Source: Thiotrichales bacterium 19S9-11
GTDB taxonomy: Bacteria > Pseudomonadota > Gammaproteobacteria > Francisellales > Francisellaceae
Length of the DNA stretch: 50,722 nucleotides
Assembly: GCA_021713395.1 (NCBI GenBank)
Contig: JAKJJT010000013.1
Span: 1-50,722 of the forward strand
Direction of reading: 5' to 3'
Part shown: one piece after another, positions 17,631 to 26,224 of the stretch
How positions within the stretch are numbered: the stretch's first letter is position 1
How the letters are laid out: each line of letters begins with the position of its first letter
Translations under genes and position numbers: made by a program
The notes under the pieces: model-generated
Seen by the model: the letters and a program-made list of their open reading frames with translations, nothing else
What the model was told of the DNA's origin: nothing
Databases searched by the model: none

Positions 17631-18203
17631 TTAACCTGTTGTTTGTTTTTCTTCATAAGCGGAAATCATCTCATTTTGAGATAATAAATAAGCTAAATCA
17701 TCCTGAGCATTTAATAAGCATTCACGTCGAAAAGGATCATAATCAAACTGATAAGTTTCACCATTAAAGCTAACTGTTAAACTTTCCAAATCAACTGCAA
17801 CCTTAACATCTCTTGATTCTGCTTGTTGGCATAATGATTCAATAATTTCTCGATCCAATTTAATTAATAACAAACCATTTTTAGCTGCATTGTTAAAAAA
17901 GATATCTGAAAATGAAGGTGCAATAATAACTTCAACACCTGCCTGCTGCAGTGCCCATACCGCATGCTCTCTTGAAGAACCACAACCAAAGTTATCACCT
18001 GTCACTAAAATCTTTGAATCTTGATATCGTGCTTGGTTAAATACAAAGTTCTGATCTGTTGCTTTTAAGCGTGCAAATAAGCGCTCTCCATAACCTTCTT
18101 TTGAGGTTTGCGTTAAATATTGTGCTGGAATAATCATATCGGTATCGATATCACCTAACCATAATGGTATGATATGACTTTCTACTTGTTTTATCTGTTT
18201 CAT
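17631..18203 (-). CDS. leuD: 3-isopropylmalate dehydratase small subunit
   Basis: This 190-residue small subunit pairs with LeuC to convert 2-isopropylmalate to 3-isopropylmalate in the cytoplasm. The swivel-domain blocks DIDTDMIIPAQYL (residues 19-31) and GDNFGCGSSREHAVWAL (about 69-85) are diagnostic. It lies between leuC (11-base gap) and leuB (six-base gap) in one operon. Length is normal. Confidence 0.95.
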   Translation of the reverse strand: MKQIKQVESHIIPLWLGDIDTDMIIPAQYLTQTSKEGYGERLFARLKATDQNFVFNQARYQDSKILVTGDNFGCGSSREHAVWALQQAGVEVIIAPSFSDIFFNNAAKNGLLLIKLDREIIESLCQQAESRDVKVAVDLESLTVSFNGETYQFDYDPFRRECLLNAQDDLAYLLSQNEMISAYEEKQTTG

Positions 18204-18214
18204 AATTTAAAACC

Positions 18215-19612
18215 TTATAACATATCAATACTAGAAATTTTACCCATGATAGCACTTGCTGCCACTGTCTCTGGTGATGCTAGGTGTGTGATACTACCAG
18301 CGCCTTGGCGACCAATAAAGTTACGGTTAGATGTACTAATACAACGCTCTCCTGCTGGTACTTTATCTTCATTCATTGCTAAACACATAGAACAACCTGG
18401 CATTCTAAATTGAGCGCCTGCTTGTGTGAAAACTTGATCTAAACCTTCTTCTATCGCTTGATGCCTGACAGCTTCCGACCCAGGAACAATATACATCGTC
18501 ACATGCTCTGCTACTTTTCTATCTCTTAAGACATCAGCAACTTGACGTAAGTCTTCAATACGGCCATTAGTACAGCTACCAACAAAAGCCCACTGAATTT
18601 CTTTATCTGTAATTACATCATCTTCGTTAAATTTGGTATATTCATAAGCTTGCTGTGCTAGCTTTTTCTGAGATGCTTTAATTGAGGATAATGTCGGAAT
18701 TTTATCGGTAATCTTAACAGCATGCTGCGGATTGATCCCCCAAGTAACCATTGGCCCTAAGTTTTCAACATCGATGGTAATGGTTTGATCATAAGTTGCA
18801 TTTACATCACTTTGTAACTCACCCCATGACTGTACTTCTTTATCCCAATTAGCTTCTGTTGGTGCGTATTCTTTACCTTTTATATAAGCAAATGTTTTAT
18901 CATCTGGTGCAACTAAACCAGCACGTGCACCACACTCAATTGACATATTACATAAGGTCATTCTTCCTTCCATTGACATATCAGAAATAACTTGACCTGT
19001 ATACTCAATAATATGCCCTGTTGCACCACCAATACCTATCGTTGATATTAACTTCATAATTATATCTTTTGAAGTTGCTTTTGCCGAAGGCCTACCAATA
19101 AACTCAACTTTCATCGTTTTAGGACGCTTTTGTAAAATACAGTTCGTTGCTAATACATGAGCTACTTCAGATGTACCTACCCCAAAAGCTAGACTACCAA
19201 ATGCACCATGTGTTGATGTATGTGAATCACCACAAACAAGCGTCATACCTGGCCAAATAAAACCAAGGTCAGGCCCCATCACATGGACAATGCCTTGATA
19301 ATTACTATCAAAATCAAAAAAATCAATACCAAATGCTTTAACATTTTCACGCAACTTATCAACTTGTGCCTTGGCTGTTTTATCATTCATCTTTGTACGA
19401 TCAACAGGCGATGTTGAAATACTATGATCAACCGTTGCTAAAATTGATTTTGGATTTCTAACGTTTAAGTTATTTTCTCTTAATTGATCAAAAGCTTGTG
19501 CAGACGTTACTTCATGCATTAACATTCGGTCAATATATAAAATATCAGGGTATCCTTCTTTTTGGGAAACAACATGCTTCTCCCAAATCTTATCAATAAT
19601 ATTCTTACCCAT
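18215..19612 (-). CDS. leuC: 3-isopropylmalate dehydratase large subunit
   Basis: This 465-residue aconitase-family large subunit carries a [4Fe-4S] cluster. The cluster cysteines lie in FVGSCTNGRIEDL (near residue 345) and PGCSMCLAMN (near 405). Substrate blocks VCGDSHTSTHGAFG and AFGVGTSEVAHVLA are present near 130-155. With LeuD it isomerises isopropylmalate. Its start overlaps the end of leuA by eight bases, so the two are translationally coupled. Confidence 0.96.
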   Translation of the reverse strand: MGKNIIDKIWEKHVVSQKEGYPDILYIDRMLMHEVTSAQAFDQLRENNLNVRNPKSILATVDHSISTSPVDRTKMNDKTAKAQVDKLRENVKAFGIDFFDFDSNYQGIVHVMGPDLGFIWPGMTLVCGDSHTSTHGAFGSLAFGVGTSEVAHVLATNCILQKRPKTMKVEFIGRPSAKATSKDIIMKLISTIGIGGATGHIIEYTGQVISDMSMEGRMTLCNMSIECGARAGLVAPDDKTFAYIKGKEYAPTEANWDKEVQSWGELQSDVNATYDQTITIDVENLGPMVTWGINPQHAVKITDKIPTLSSIKASQKKLAQQAYEYTKFNEDDVITDKEIQWAFVGSCTNGRIEDLRQVADVLRDRKVAEHVTMYIVPGSEAVRHQAIEEGLDQVFTQAGAQFRMPGCSMCLAMNEDKVPAGERCISTSNRNFIGRQGAGSITHLASPETVAASAIMGKISSIDML

Positions 19613-21230
19613 GAGTTGAGTGCTCCTTCACCTTTTTATAATTCTCACAACGATAATTTGCATCAACATATAACTGATTAACTGCATCAATAAATGCTTT
19701 TAATGCTGAGATTTCAATATCATTATCTGATGCTGTACCCTTATAACTTTTATGCCCTGCTGCGCTAATCATAACGGTTGACTCTGCGTTTGATTGACTA
19801 CCTGTCTCAGTTGATGACTTTGAATAGTAGTCGACAATATCAATACCTTCAATATAAGCCTTTACTGAGTTAACTAATGACGCTAATGCTGAGTTATCAT
19901 CTTGTGCTTCGACTTTAATTATCTCTTTTTCAAAAAATTGACCTTTAATTTCAAAATAGCCGTTGCCCTCAGCTGATTTTCCATAAGAAATATCATCTGC
20001 TTTAATTGGTGCACGAATTGATTTATACGCTTCTAATAATTCAATATCTGTAATACCTTTGCGACGCTCATGATAGATATCCTTAATTGCTTGTGCGATT
20101 GGTGCTTTTTCTTTCTCTTCACAAACATAACCAAACTTTTCAATGATTTTTTTCGCATGATTGCCACCTGATAATGGGCCAAAAACAAATGAAATTTCAC
20201 TACCAATATTTTTTGGATCAAACGGTTGATAAGCTAATGGGTTTTTCAAAATTGCATTGGTATGACCGCCTGAAGTATGTCTTGCTGCATTCGTCCCGAC
20301 AATTGGACTATGTGGCTGTTTAGGTAACATTTTTTGTGCAATAAAGTCAGAAGTTTCTTTTAATCCAATCACATTAATATCGGTATAGTATGTGATATCT
20401 TTTTGTTGACCAAATGATTCAATATACATTACACACTGTTCTAATGCTGCATTGCCTGCGCGCTCTCCAACACCATTAATACACGCTTCAATTTGTCTTG
20501 CTGGTCCATCAAAAACACCATTAATAGAATTTTCCAAAGCTAAACCAAAGTCGTTGTGGCAGTGAACTGACCAAATAATATCTTTTTTAGGAAATTCTTC
20601 TTTTATAATGCCTGCATGCTGATTCATATAGTTAACAAAATAACTATCACCTTGATGCTTTGATGCACCACCAATCGTATCTGGGCAGTTAATAATCGTT
20701 GCACCTGCTGAAACTGCAGCACGAAATACATCTGTTACATAATCAAAGTTATCACCAAGTCTTGAATAACCTTCAGCAGAAAACTCAACTTCATAACCAT
20801 TAGATGTTGCCATATGAATTAAGCGATAGACTTCTTCAATATTTTTTTGTTCATCATTTTTACTACCCAAACTTGCTTGTGCCAAATTAGGATCTACAGG
20901 CAAGTAGATATGAACCCTTGCTTTGCCATTTTCTTTAGCTGGCTCTAATGCTTCCATTGTTTTAATCAATTGTGCTTCGCGCATTTGACAAAGACCCGCA
21001 ATTTTCATGTTTGAATTTTTAGCTGCCATTCTTTCAGCAATTGAGTGCACAATTTGAAAGTCTAAAGCACTAGCCGATGGAAAGCCTGCTTCCAATACAT
21101 CAATACCTAGTGCATCAGCATAGTCTGCATAACGAATATTATCTTCAAAGCTCATACCTGCACCTGGAGACTGTTGACCATCTCTTAACGTTGTATCAAA
21201 AATATAAACTTGCTGCTTATTTTCCATCAT
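19605..21230 (-). CDS. leuA: 2-isopropylmalate synthase
   Basis: This 541-residue enzyme performs the committed step of leucine synthesis, condensing acetyl-CoA with 2-oxoisovalerate. The DRE-TIM barrel shows FDTTLRDGQQSPGAG near residue 11, SVHCHNDFGLAL near 222 and NGVGERAGNAALEQ near 250. A C-terminal LeuA allosteric domain (about 400-530) should bind leucine for feedback inhibition. It leads the leu operon and faces away from an Lrp-type regulator. The start is ATG at 21230 or, one codon later, 21227; AGGG lies upstream of both. No leucine-rich leader peptide is visible upstream, so control by classical attenuation is not apparent. Confidence 0.95.
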   Translation of the reverse strand: MMENKQQVYIFDTTLRDGQQSPGAGMSFEDNIRYADYADALGIDVLEAGFPSASALDFQIVHSIAERMAAKNSNMKIAGLCQMREAQLIKTMEALEPAKENGKARVHIYLPVDPNLAQASLGSKNDEQKNIEEVYRLIHMATSNGYEVEFSAEGYSRLGDNFDYVTDVFRAAVSAGATIINCPDTIGGASKHQGDSYFVNYMNQHAGIIKEEFPKKDIIWSVHCHNDFGLALENSINGVFDGPARQIEACINGVGERAGNAALEQCVMYIESFGQQKDITYYTDINVIGLKETSDFIAQKMLPKQPHSPIVGTNAARHTSGGHTNAILKNPLAYQPFDPKNIGSEISFVFGPLSGGNHAKKIIEKFGYVCEEKEKAPIAQAIKDIYHERRKGITDIELLEAYKSIRAPIKADDISYGKSAEGNGYFEIKGQFFEKEIIKVEAQDDNSALASLVNSVKAYIEGIDIVDYYSKSSTETGSQSNAESTVMISAAGHKSYKGTASDNDIEISALKAFIDAVNQLYVDANYRCENYKKVKEHSTHG

Positions 21231-21344
21231 CTTTACCCTAATTTTTTATTTATCAGCCATCTTAACAGACTTTTAGTGCTATATGCTTGCTTTTATTTTG
21301 TAAAAAACTTATTTTTTGCAATTTTATGCTACAAATATTAAAAT

Positions 21345-21364
21345 TTAAGATATAATATTCTTAA
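21345..21364. promoter_or_regulatory. Imperfect palindrome over the -10 box of the Lrp-type regulator gene
   Basis: TTAAGA and TCTTAA arms flank TATAATAT, giving a 20-bp symmetric site. The core contains a perfect -10 hexamer, TATAAT (21351-21356), for the rightward regulator gene. Lrp-family proteins commonly bind AT-rich imperfect palindromes and repress themselves. The site is therefore a plausible binding site controlling both the regulator and the divergent leu operon. The symmetry is seen; the role is inferred. Confidence 0.4.
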
Positions 21365-21393
21365 TTTTACAATTTATTCAATTAAGGCTTAGC

Positions 21394-21858
21394 ATGGATA
21401 AAACTGATAAATTGATATTAGAAATTCTACAAAAAGACAGTAAAATTAATAACCAAGAGTTAGCTGATAAAGTATCTCTATCCCCCTCCCCTTGCTTAAG
21501 ACGAGTTAAACAATTAGAAAAAGATGGCTTTATCGATCGTTATGTTGCTTTATTAAACCCAGAAAAAATTGGCCTACAACTTACTATTATTGTTTCTGTT
21601 GGCCTAGATAGCCATGATCAAAAAGTAATGTCAAACTTTGAAAAAGTCATTCAAACTTTTCCTGAAGTTATCCAGTGTGACCTTATTGCAGGCCAAGCAC
21701 AAGATTATATGCTAAAAGTTATTGTTCCAAGCCTTGATGAATACCATCAGTTTCTTATTAACAAATTAACACAAACTAAGGGTGTCAAAACCGTTCATTC
21801 AAGTTTTGTTTTAAGAAAAATAGTTGATCATTCAGCATTATCGTTGGATTATTTGTAA
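21394..21858 (+). CDS. Lrp/AsnC-family transcriptional regulator
   Basis: This 154-residue regulator has an N-terminal winged helix-turn-helix (LILEILQKDSKINNQELADK and SPSPCLRRVKQLEKDGFI, residues 6-50). A C-terminal RAM ligand-binding domain (about 65-145) includes LIAGQAQDYMLKVIV. Members sense amino acids and form dimers or octamers. It is divergent from leuA with a 163-base shared control region, so it probably regulates leucine synthesis and possibly its own gene. It could instead be the global Lrp; the position argues for a local role. Confidence 0.92.
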   Translation: MDKTDKLILEILQKDSKINNQELADKVSLSPSPCLRRVKQLEKDGFIDRYVALLNPEKIGLQLTIIVSVGLDSHDQKVMSNFEKVIQTFPEVIQCDLIAGQAQDYMLKVIVPSLDEYHQFLINKLTQTKGVKTVHSSFVLRKIVDHSALSLDYL

Positions 21859-21880
21859 GTTAATAGAAACACCTAAATAT

Positions 21881-21907
21881 CGAGACACGATAAATCGACG
21901 TCTCTAC
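21881..21907. repeat. Dispersed palindromic (REP-like) element, copy 2
   Basis: CGAGACACGATAAATCGACG followed by TCTCTAC is an imperfect hairpin lying between the convergent Lrp-type regulator and ppsA genes. On the minus strand it reads GTAGAGACGTCGATTTATCG, matching the element at 3118. Position and hairpin form would allow it to act as a bidirectional terminator. Confidence 0.6.
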
Positions 21908-21926
21908 AAATAGCTTTAATTTAAGT

Positions 21927-24359
21927 TCACCCCACCACTTCAGCTCTAGCATAGCTTTTAATCTTTTTTGCGATATCTACCTTCGTATTTTTATGCATCT
22001 TTGCAAGATATAACCATGTTTCAATAATTGTATCAGGATTGAGTGAAACACTGCCAATACCCTCTTCAATTAACCATTCGGCAAAATCAGCATGATCTGA
22101 TGGTCCTTGACCACAAATACCTATGTACTTGCCATTTTTATTACATGCTTGAATCGCCATTGAAAGCATTGCCTTAACAGCTGGATCTCTTTCATCAAAA
22201 CGATGAGCAACAAGTGCTGAGTCTCGATCAAGGCCTAAGGTTAGCTGCGTCATATCATTAGAGCCAATTGAAAAGCCATCAAAGTGCTTTAAGTAGTCTT
22301 CAGCTAAAACAGCATTGGTTGGTAATTCACACATCATAATGACTTTAAGCTCATCTTGACCACGTTCTAAACCGTTCTCTTTTAAGATGCTAATCACATC
22401 TTCTGCTTCATCTAAAGTTCTTACAAATGGAATCATAATTTGAAGATTTTTTAAGCCCATTTGGTTACGTACACGTTTAACGGCTTCACATTCCATCTCA
22501 AAACAAGGTTTAAAACTTTCAGCAACATAACGAGATGCGCCTCTAAAACCGATCATTGGATTTTCTTCTTCTGGCTCAAACAATGAACCACCCAATAAAT
22601 TAGCATATTCATTCGATTTAAAATCAGATAAACGAACGATCACTGGTTTTGGATAAAATGCTGCAGCTAAAGTACCAATACCTTCAGCTAACTTTTGAAT
22701 ATAAAACTCACGTGGTGATTCATATGCTGCAGTTTCTTTCTCAATCTCTTTTTGAATATCTTCAGGCATCTTATCTTTTTGTAATAGTGCATTTGGATGG
22801 ATACCAATTGCATTATTAATGATAAACTCTAAACGTGCTAAACCCACACCACTGTTCGGTAAAAACTGGAAGTCAAAAGCACGCTCTGGGTTTGCAATAT
22901 TCATCATGATTTTAAATGGAATTTCAGGCATTTTATCGATATTAATTGTTTCTTTTTCGTAATTTAATTTGCCTTCATAAGCATAACCTGTATCGCCTTG
23001 TGCACAAGAGACTGTAATCGCTTGATTATTAATAATTGTCTCTGTTGCATTTGAGCAACCTACCACTGCTGGAATGCCCATTTCACGTGCAATAATTGCA
23101 GCATGACATGTTCTACCGCCACGGTTAGTCACAATTGCTGAGGCAATTTTCATCACAGGTTCCCAGTCAGGATCTGTCATATCAGTAACAATCACATCAC
23201 CTGGTTGAATCTGATGAATCTCTTCAACTGAATGAATGACTTTTGCAGTCCCATCACCAATTTTCTTACCAATGCTACGGCCTTCTGCTAATATTTTTGC
23301 TGCATTATTATTAATACTATAACGTTCAATTACACGTGTACTTGCTTTACGACTAACGACCGTCTCAGGACGCGCTTGTAAAATATATAGCTTACCATCA
23401 ATACCATCTAAGCCCCACTCAATATCCATTGCTCGACCATAATGGTTTTCAATTGTCATTGCATACTTAGCTAACTCTAAAACTTGTGCGTCTGTAATTG
23501 AAAACTGAGATTGCTTTTTAGACTCAACATCAACAACTTCAACTGATTTAGTTGCTTGTGTTTCCTTGCTAAAGATCATTTTTTTCGCTTTAGCACCTAA
23601 CGTTTTCCTAATAACTGAATCGTAATCTTTCATTAAAGTTGGCTTATGCACATAAAACTCATCAGGGTTTACTGCACCTTGCACCACCATTTCACCTAAA
23701 CCATAAGATGACGTAATAAAGACAACATCTTTAAAACCACTTTCAGTATCAACGCTAAACATGACGCCACTAGCACCTTGATCACTTCGAACCATCATTT
23801 GAACGCCAGCTGATAGTGCAATTTCTCGATGATTAAAATTACGATGTGCACGATAGGAAATTGCACGATCTGTAAATAATGATGCAAAAACACGTCGTAA
23901 CGCATCAAAAACTTGTTCAATACCACTAATGTTTAAAAATGTTTCTTGTTGGCCTGCAAATGATGCATCTGGTAAATCTTCAGCCGTTGCAGATGAACGA
24001 ACTGCAACTAGCGCATCATTTTCACCCACTTTTAATAACTCATAACCTTCTTTAATTGCCGCTTTAAATTCATCAGATAATGGTACTTCCATAATCCATT
24101 GGCGAATTTGACTCCCTGCACTTGATAAAGCATTTAAATCATCAACATTTAATTGATCTAATAAATCATAAATTCGCTGATCTAAATTATCTTGTGCTAA
24201 AAATTGTCGATATGCATCCGCTGTTGTTGCAAAACCATTTGGCACGCGAACACCTAAAGAAGATAAATGACTAATCATTTCACCTAATGATGCATTTTTA
24301 CCGCCAACTTGCTCGAGATCTTTCATTGTAACTTGATTAAAAGATAAGATATAGTCCAT
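21927..24359 (-). CDS. ppsA: Phosphoenolpyruvate synthase
   Basis: This 810-residue enzyme makes phosphoenolpyruvate from pyruvate and ATP, allowing gluconeogenesis from pyruvate-level carbon. The ATP-grasp domain starts at GGKNASLGEMI (residue 19). The phosphohistidine swivel shows GGRTCHAAIIARE, where the phosphorylated histidine sits. The TIM-barrel C-terminus shows GFRGASRY and CGQGPSDHADFAEWL (from Cys749). Length is close to E. coli PpsA (792). The divergent neighbour encodes the PpsR regulator that switches it by phosphorylation. Confidence 0.96.
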   Translation of the reverse strand: MDYILSFNQVTMKDLEQVGGKNASLGEMISHLSSLGVRVPNGFATTADAYRQFLAQDNLDQRIYDLLDQLNVDDLNALSSAGSQIRQWIMEVPLSDEFKAAIKEGYELLKVGENDALVAVRSSATAEDLPDASFAGQQETFLNISGIEQVFDALRRVFASLFTDRAISYRAHRNFNHREIALSAGVQMMVRSDQGASGVMFSVDTESGFKDVVFITSSYGLGEMVVQGAVNPDEFYVHKPTLMKDYDSVIRKTLGAKAKKMIFSKETQATKSVEVVDVESKKQSQFSITDAQVLELAKYAMTIENHYGRAMDIEWGLDGIDGKLYILQARPETVVSRKASTRVIERYSINNNAAKILAEGRSIGKKIGDGTAKVIHSVEEIHQIQPGDVIVTDMTDPDWEPVMKIASAIVTNRGGRTCHAAIIAREMGIPAVVGCSNATETIINNQAITVSCAQGDTGYAYEGKLNYEKETINIDKMPEIPFKIMMNIANPERAFDFQFLPNSGVGLARLEFIINNAIGIHPNALLQKDKMPEDIQKEIEKETAAYESPREFYIQKLAEGIGTLAAAFYPKPVIVRLSDFKSNEYANLLGGSLFEPEEENPMIGFRGASRYVAESFKPCFEMECEAVKRVRNQMGLKNLQIMIPFVRTLDEAEDVISILKENGLERGQDELKVIMMCELPTNAVLAEDYLKHFDGFSIGSNDMTQLTLGLDRDSALVAHRFDERDPAVKAMLSMAIQACNKNGKYIGICGQGPSDHADFAEWLIEEGIGSVSLNPDTIIETWLYLAKMHKNTKVDIAKKIKSYARAEVVG

Positions 24360-24459
24360 CGTTAAACGCCTTTAAAAAAATTTAGGTGCCTTTATACTAT
24401 CACGCTATGGATCGATGAAAAAGCTTATAACCAATAAAATATTTTAAGGCAAATAATCT

Positions 24460-25260
24460 ATGAAGCGTGATGTACTTTTAGTTTCCGATGGCACAGGAAT
24501 TACTGCTAATTCATTAGCTCAAAGCTTATTATCTCAATTTGATCAGATTGAATTTAATGTTAGCAATTATCCTTTTATTAATAATGAAAAAAAATTAAAT
24601 AACGTCATTACTGAAATCGAGTCTCGTTTTGCACAAACCGGCAATCAACCAATTGTGATTACAACGATTGTTTGCCCTAATACTTTAGCAAAAATTCAAA
24701 ATACAAACAGTGTTGTACTTGATTTTATCCAAACCTTTATTGGCCCATTAGAACAAACGTTAGGCGTGCAATCTTCTCACACTATTGGTAAAGCTTATGG
24801 CATGCATGATTATGAAAAATATAAAAAACGAATTGATGCACTTAACTTTAGTTTAAATACCGATGATGGTGCTTGCCCTAACCACTATGATCAGTCTGAA
24901 ATTATTCTTGTTGGCGTCTCTCGCTGTGGCAAGACACCGACAAGCCTTTATTTATCTCTACACCATAGTATTTTTGTATCAAATTATCCGTTAACTGAAG
25001 AAGATATTGAAAGTTTTACCCTGCCAAAGCCACTACTAAAATATAAGCATAAGATATTTGGACTAACCATCGATCTTGAACGACTCGTTGCCATTCGTAC
25101 AGAACGAAAACCCAACAGCCGTTATGCATCAATTAAACAGTGCCAGGCTGAAATTAAAGCAGTTGAAAAACTCTACCGTCAATATAAAATCCCTTACCTA
25201 AACTCTACAGCCCTCTCAGTAGAAGAGCTTGCAACTAAAATTATGGCAAAGCGAGGTTAG
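24460..25260 (+). CDS. ppsR: PEP synthase regulatory protein (bifunctional kinase/pyrophosphorylase)
   Basis: This 266-residue DUF299-family protein inactivates PEP synthase by ADP-dependent threonine phosphorylation and reactivates it by Pi-dependent dephosphorylation. It starts VLLVSDGTGITANSLAQSLL, which is diagnostic. The nucleotide-binding loop GVSRCGKTPTSLYLS lies at residues 152-166. It is divergent from ppsA, with a 100-base control region between them. Only seven bases separate its stop from the convergent CaaX gene at 25268. Confidence 0.95.
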   Translation: MKRDVLLVSDGTGITANSLAQSLLSQFDQIEFNVSNYPFINNEKKLNNVITEIESRFAQTGNQPIVITTIVCPNTLAKIQNTNSVVLDFIQTFIGPLEQTLGVQSSHTIGKAYGMHDYEKYKKRIDALNFSLNTDDGACPNHYDQSEIILVGVSRCGKTPTSLYLSLHHSIFVSNYPLTEEDIESFTLPKPLLKYKHKIFGLTIDLERLVAIRTERKPNSRYASIKQCQAEIKAVEKLYRQYKIPYLNSTALSVEELATKIMAKRG

Positions 25261-25267
25261 AAAAAAC

Positions 25268-25624
25268 CTATAAAATCACACAACAACTAGAATTCTTTTT
25301 CTTAGTTTTTTCTTGTGAATTAGCTTCAAATAAAGGCTCTGGATTAGTAGAAATTTTACCTCTTTTATTAATATCATTATTTATATTTTTAAGTTGTTCC
25401 TTGAAGAGCTGTAATTTTTTATTATGCTCTTTATTTTCTGCATCTATCATTATAGCTTTATCAATAATTTCAAATAGATTCGTGACAAAATCATTATCAT
25501 TTCCAGTGCTAATATATTTTAACTTTATTTTTTTTAAATCTGACTTCAAATCATCAGAGTTAAGATTATTTTCTAAATCTCCAACTATATCTGCGTATTT
25601 ATAATTAAAATCATCCTGATGCAT
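25268..25624 (-). CDS. Small orphan protein with a polybasic CaaX tail (candidate prenylated host effector)
   Basis: This 118-residue, mainly helical and charged protein has no recognised domain. The ATG at 25624 has AAGGGTG six bases upstream; ATG at 25666 is less likely. It ends EKTKKKNSSCCVIL: a lysine cluster, a second cysteine and a CVIL CaaX box (Leu at X favours geranylgeranylation). The last 12 residues nearly match those of the ankyrin protein at 12342, and the DNA is also similar, although the two proteins share nothing else. A role at a host membrane is inferred from the tail; the body's function is unknown. Confidence 0.75.
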   Translation of the reverse strand: MHQDDFNYKYADIVGDLENNLNSDDLKSDLKKIKLKYISTGNDNDFVTNLFEIIDKAIMIDAENKEHNKKLQLFKEQLKNINNDINKRGKISTNPEPLFEANSQEKTKKKNSSCCVIL

Positions 25625-25710
25625 ACAAATCACCCTTAATTTTATAAAATCAATAAAACATTGCAAATAAGTGTAGTAAAAAAGTTAAGTTATGTTTCGA
25701 TAGTTTTGTT

Positions 25711-26091
25711 TCAAAAAAAACAGGATCTTTTTTCTGCTTCAGTATCCAGATTTTTAGGTAAAAACTTAGGCTCTGGACTTGTTTTTTGTTGACTAGGAAC
25801 TAATTGTTTAACTAAGCCGTTCCAAATCTTATCAAGTTTTGTTGCTAATTTCGGATTACTTCCCTTTAAAGAATCTATTTGATTTTTTAGCTCTGATATA
25901 CTCTCATTAAATTCTGTGCTTTTAAGGTGAGGGGAAATGAGTTTTTCTTTCTTATTGCTAACTTTCAACTTTAAAGCATTAATTTTTTTTCTTGCCTCAT
26001 CACCACCTACTTTTCCAATAATTTCCAGCACCTCATTGCATGCTTCTATGAATGACTGTTTGCTTAATGGTGTAACTGCATACTGCATCAT
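25711..26091 (-). CDS. Orphan small helical protein
   Basis: This protein of about 126 residues starts MMQYAVTPLSKQ. AAGGA lies upstream, best spaced for the second ATG at 26088. It is helical and lysine-rich, with no signal peptide in this form. The C-terminus ends AEKRSCFF, with a cysteine three from the end, so it is not a standard CaaX box. The run of eight T bases encoding it makes the exact C-terminus sensitive to indel error. It shares an SPEP/NPEP segment near the end with the CaaX protein next door, a weak hint of relationship. Function unknown. Confidence 0.6.
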   Translation of the reverse strand: MMQYAVTPLSKQSFIEACNEVLEIIGKVGGDEARKKINALKLKVSNKKEKLISPHLKSTEFNESISELKNQIDSLKGSNPKLATKLDKIWNGLVKQLVPSQQKTSPEPKFLPKNLDTEAEKRSCFF

Positions 26092-26224
26092 ATATTCCTT
26101 TTTAATTTTTAGTTCACTTATTAAACAAATTATAAATTTTAAATAAACTAAAGCCAATATGAATAATATTTCAAAAGAAACAAGAGACTCAAAAACCAAC
26201 TATGTCATAATTAAGCATAAAAAA

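Noticed and set aside
25711-25722. CaaX box at the end of the gene at 25711 (SCFF)
   Set aside because: Only two residues follow the cysteine; CaaX needs three. One more or one fewer T in the run also fails to give a CaaX end.
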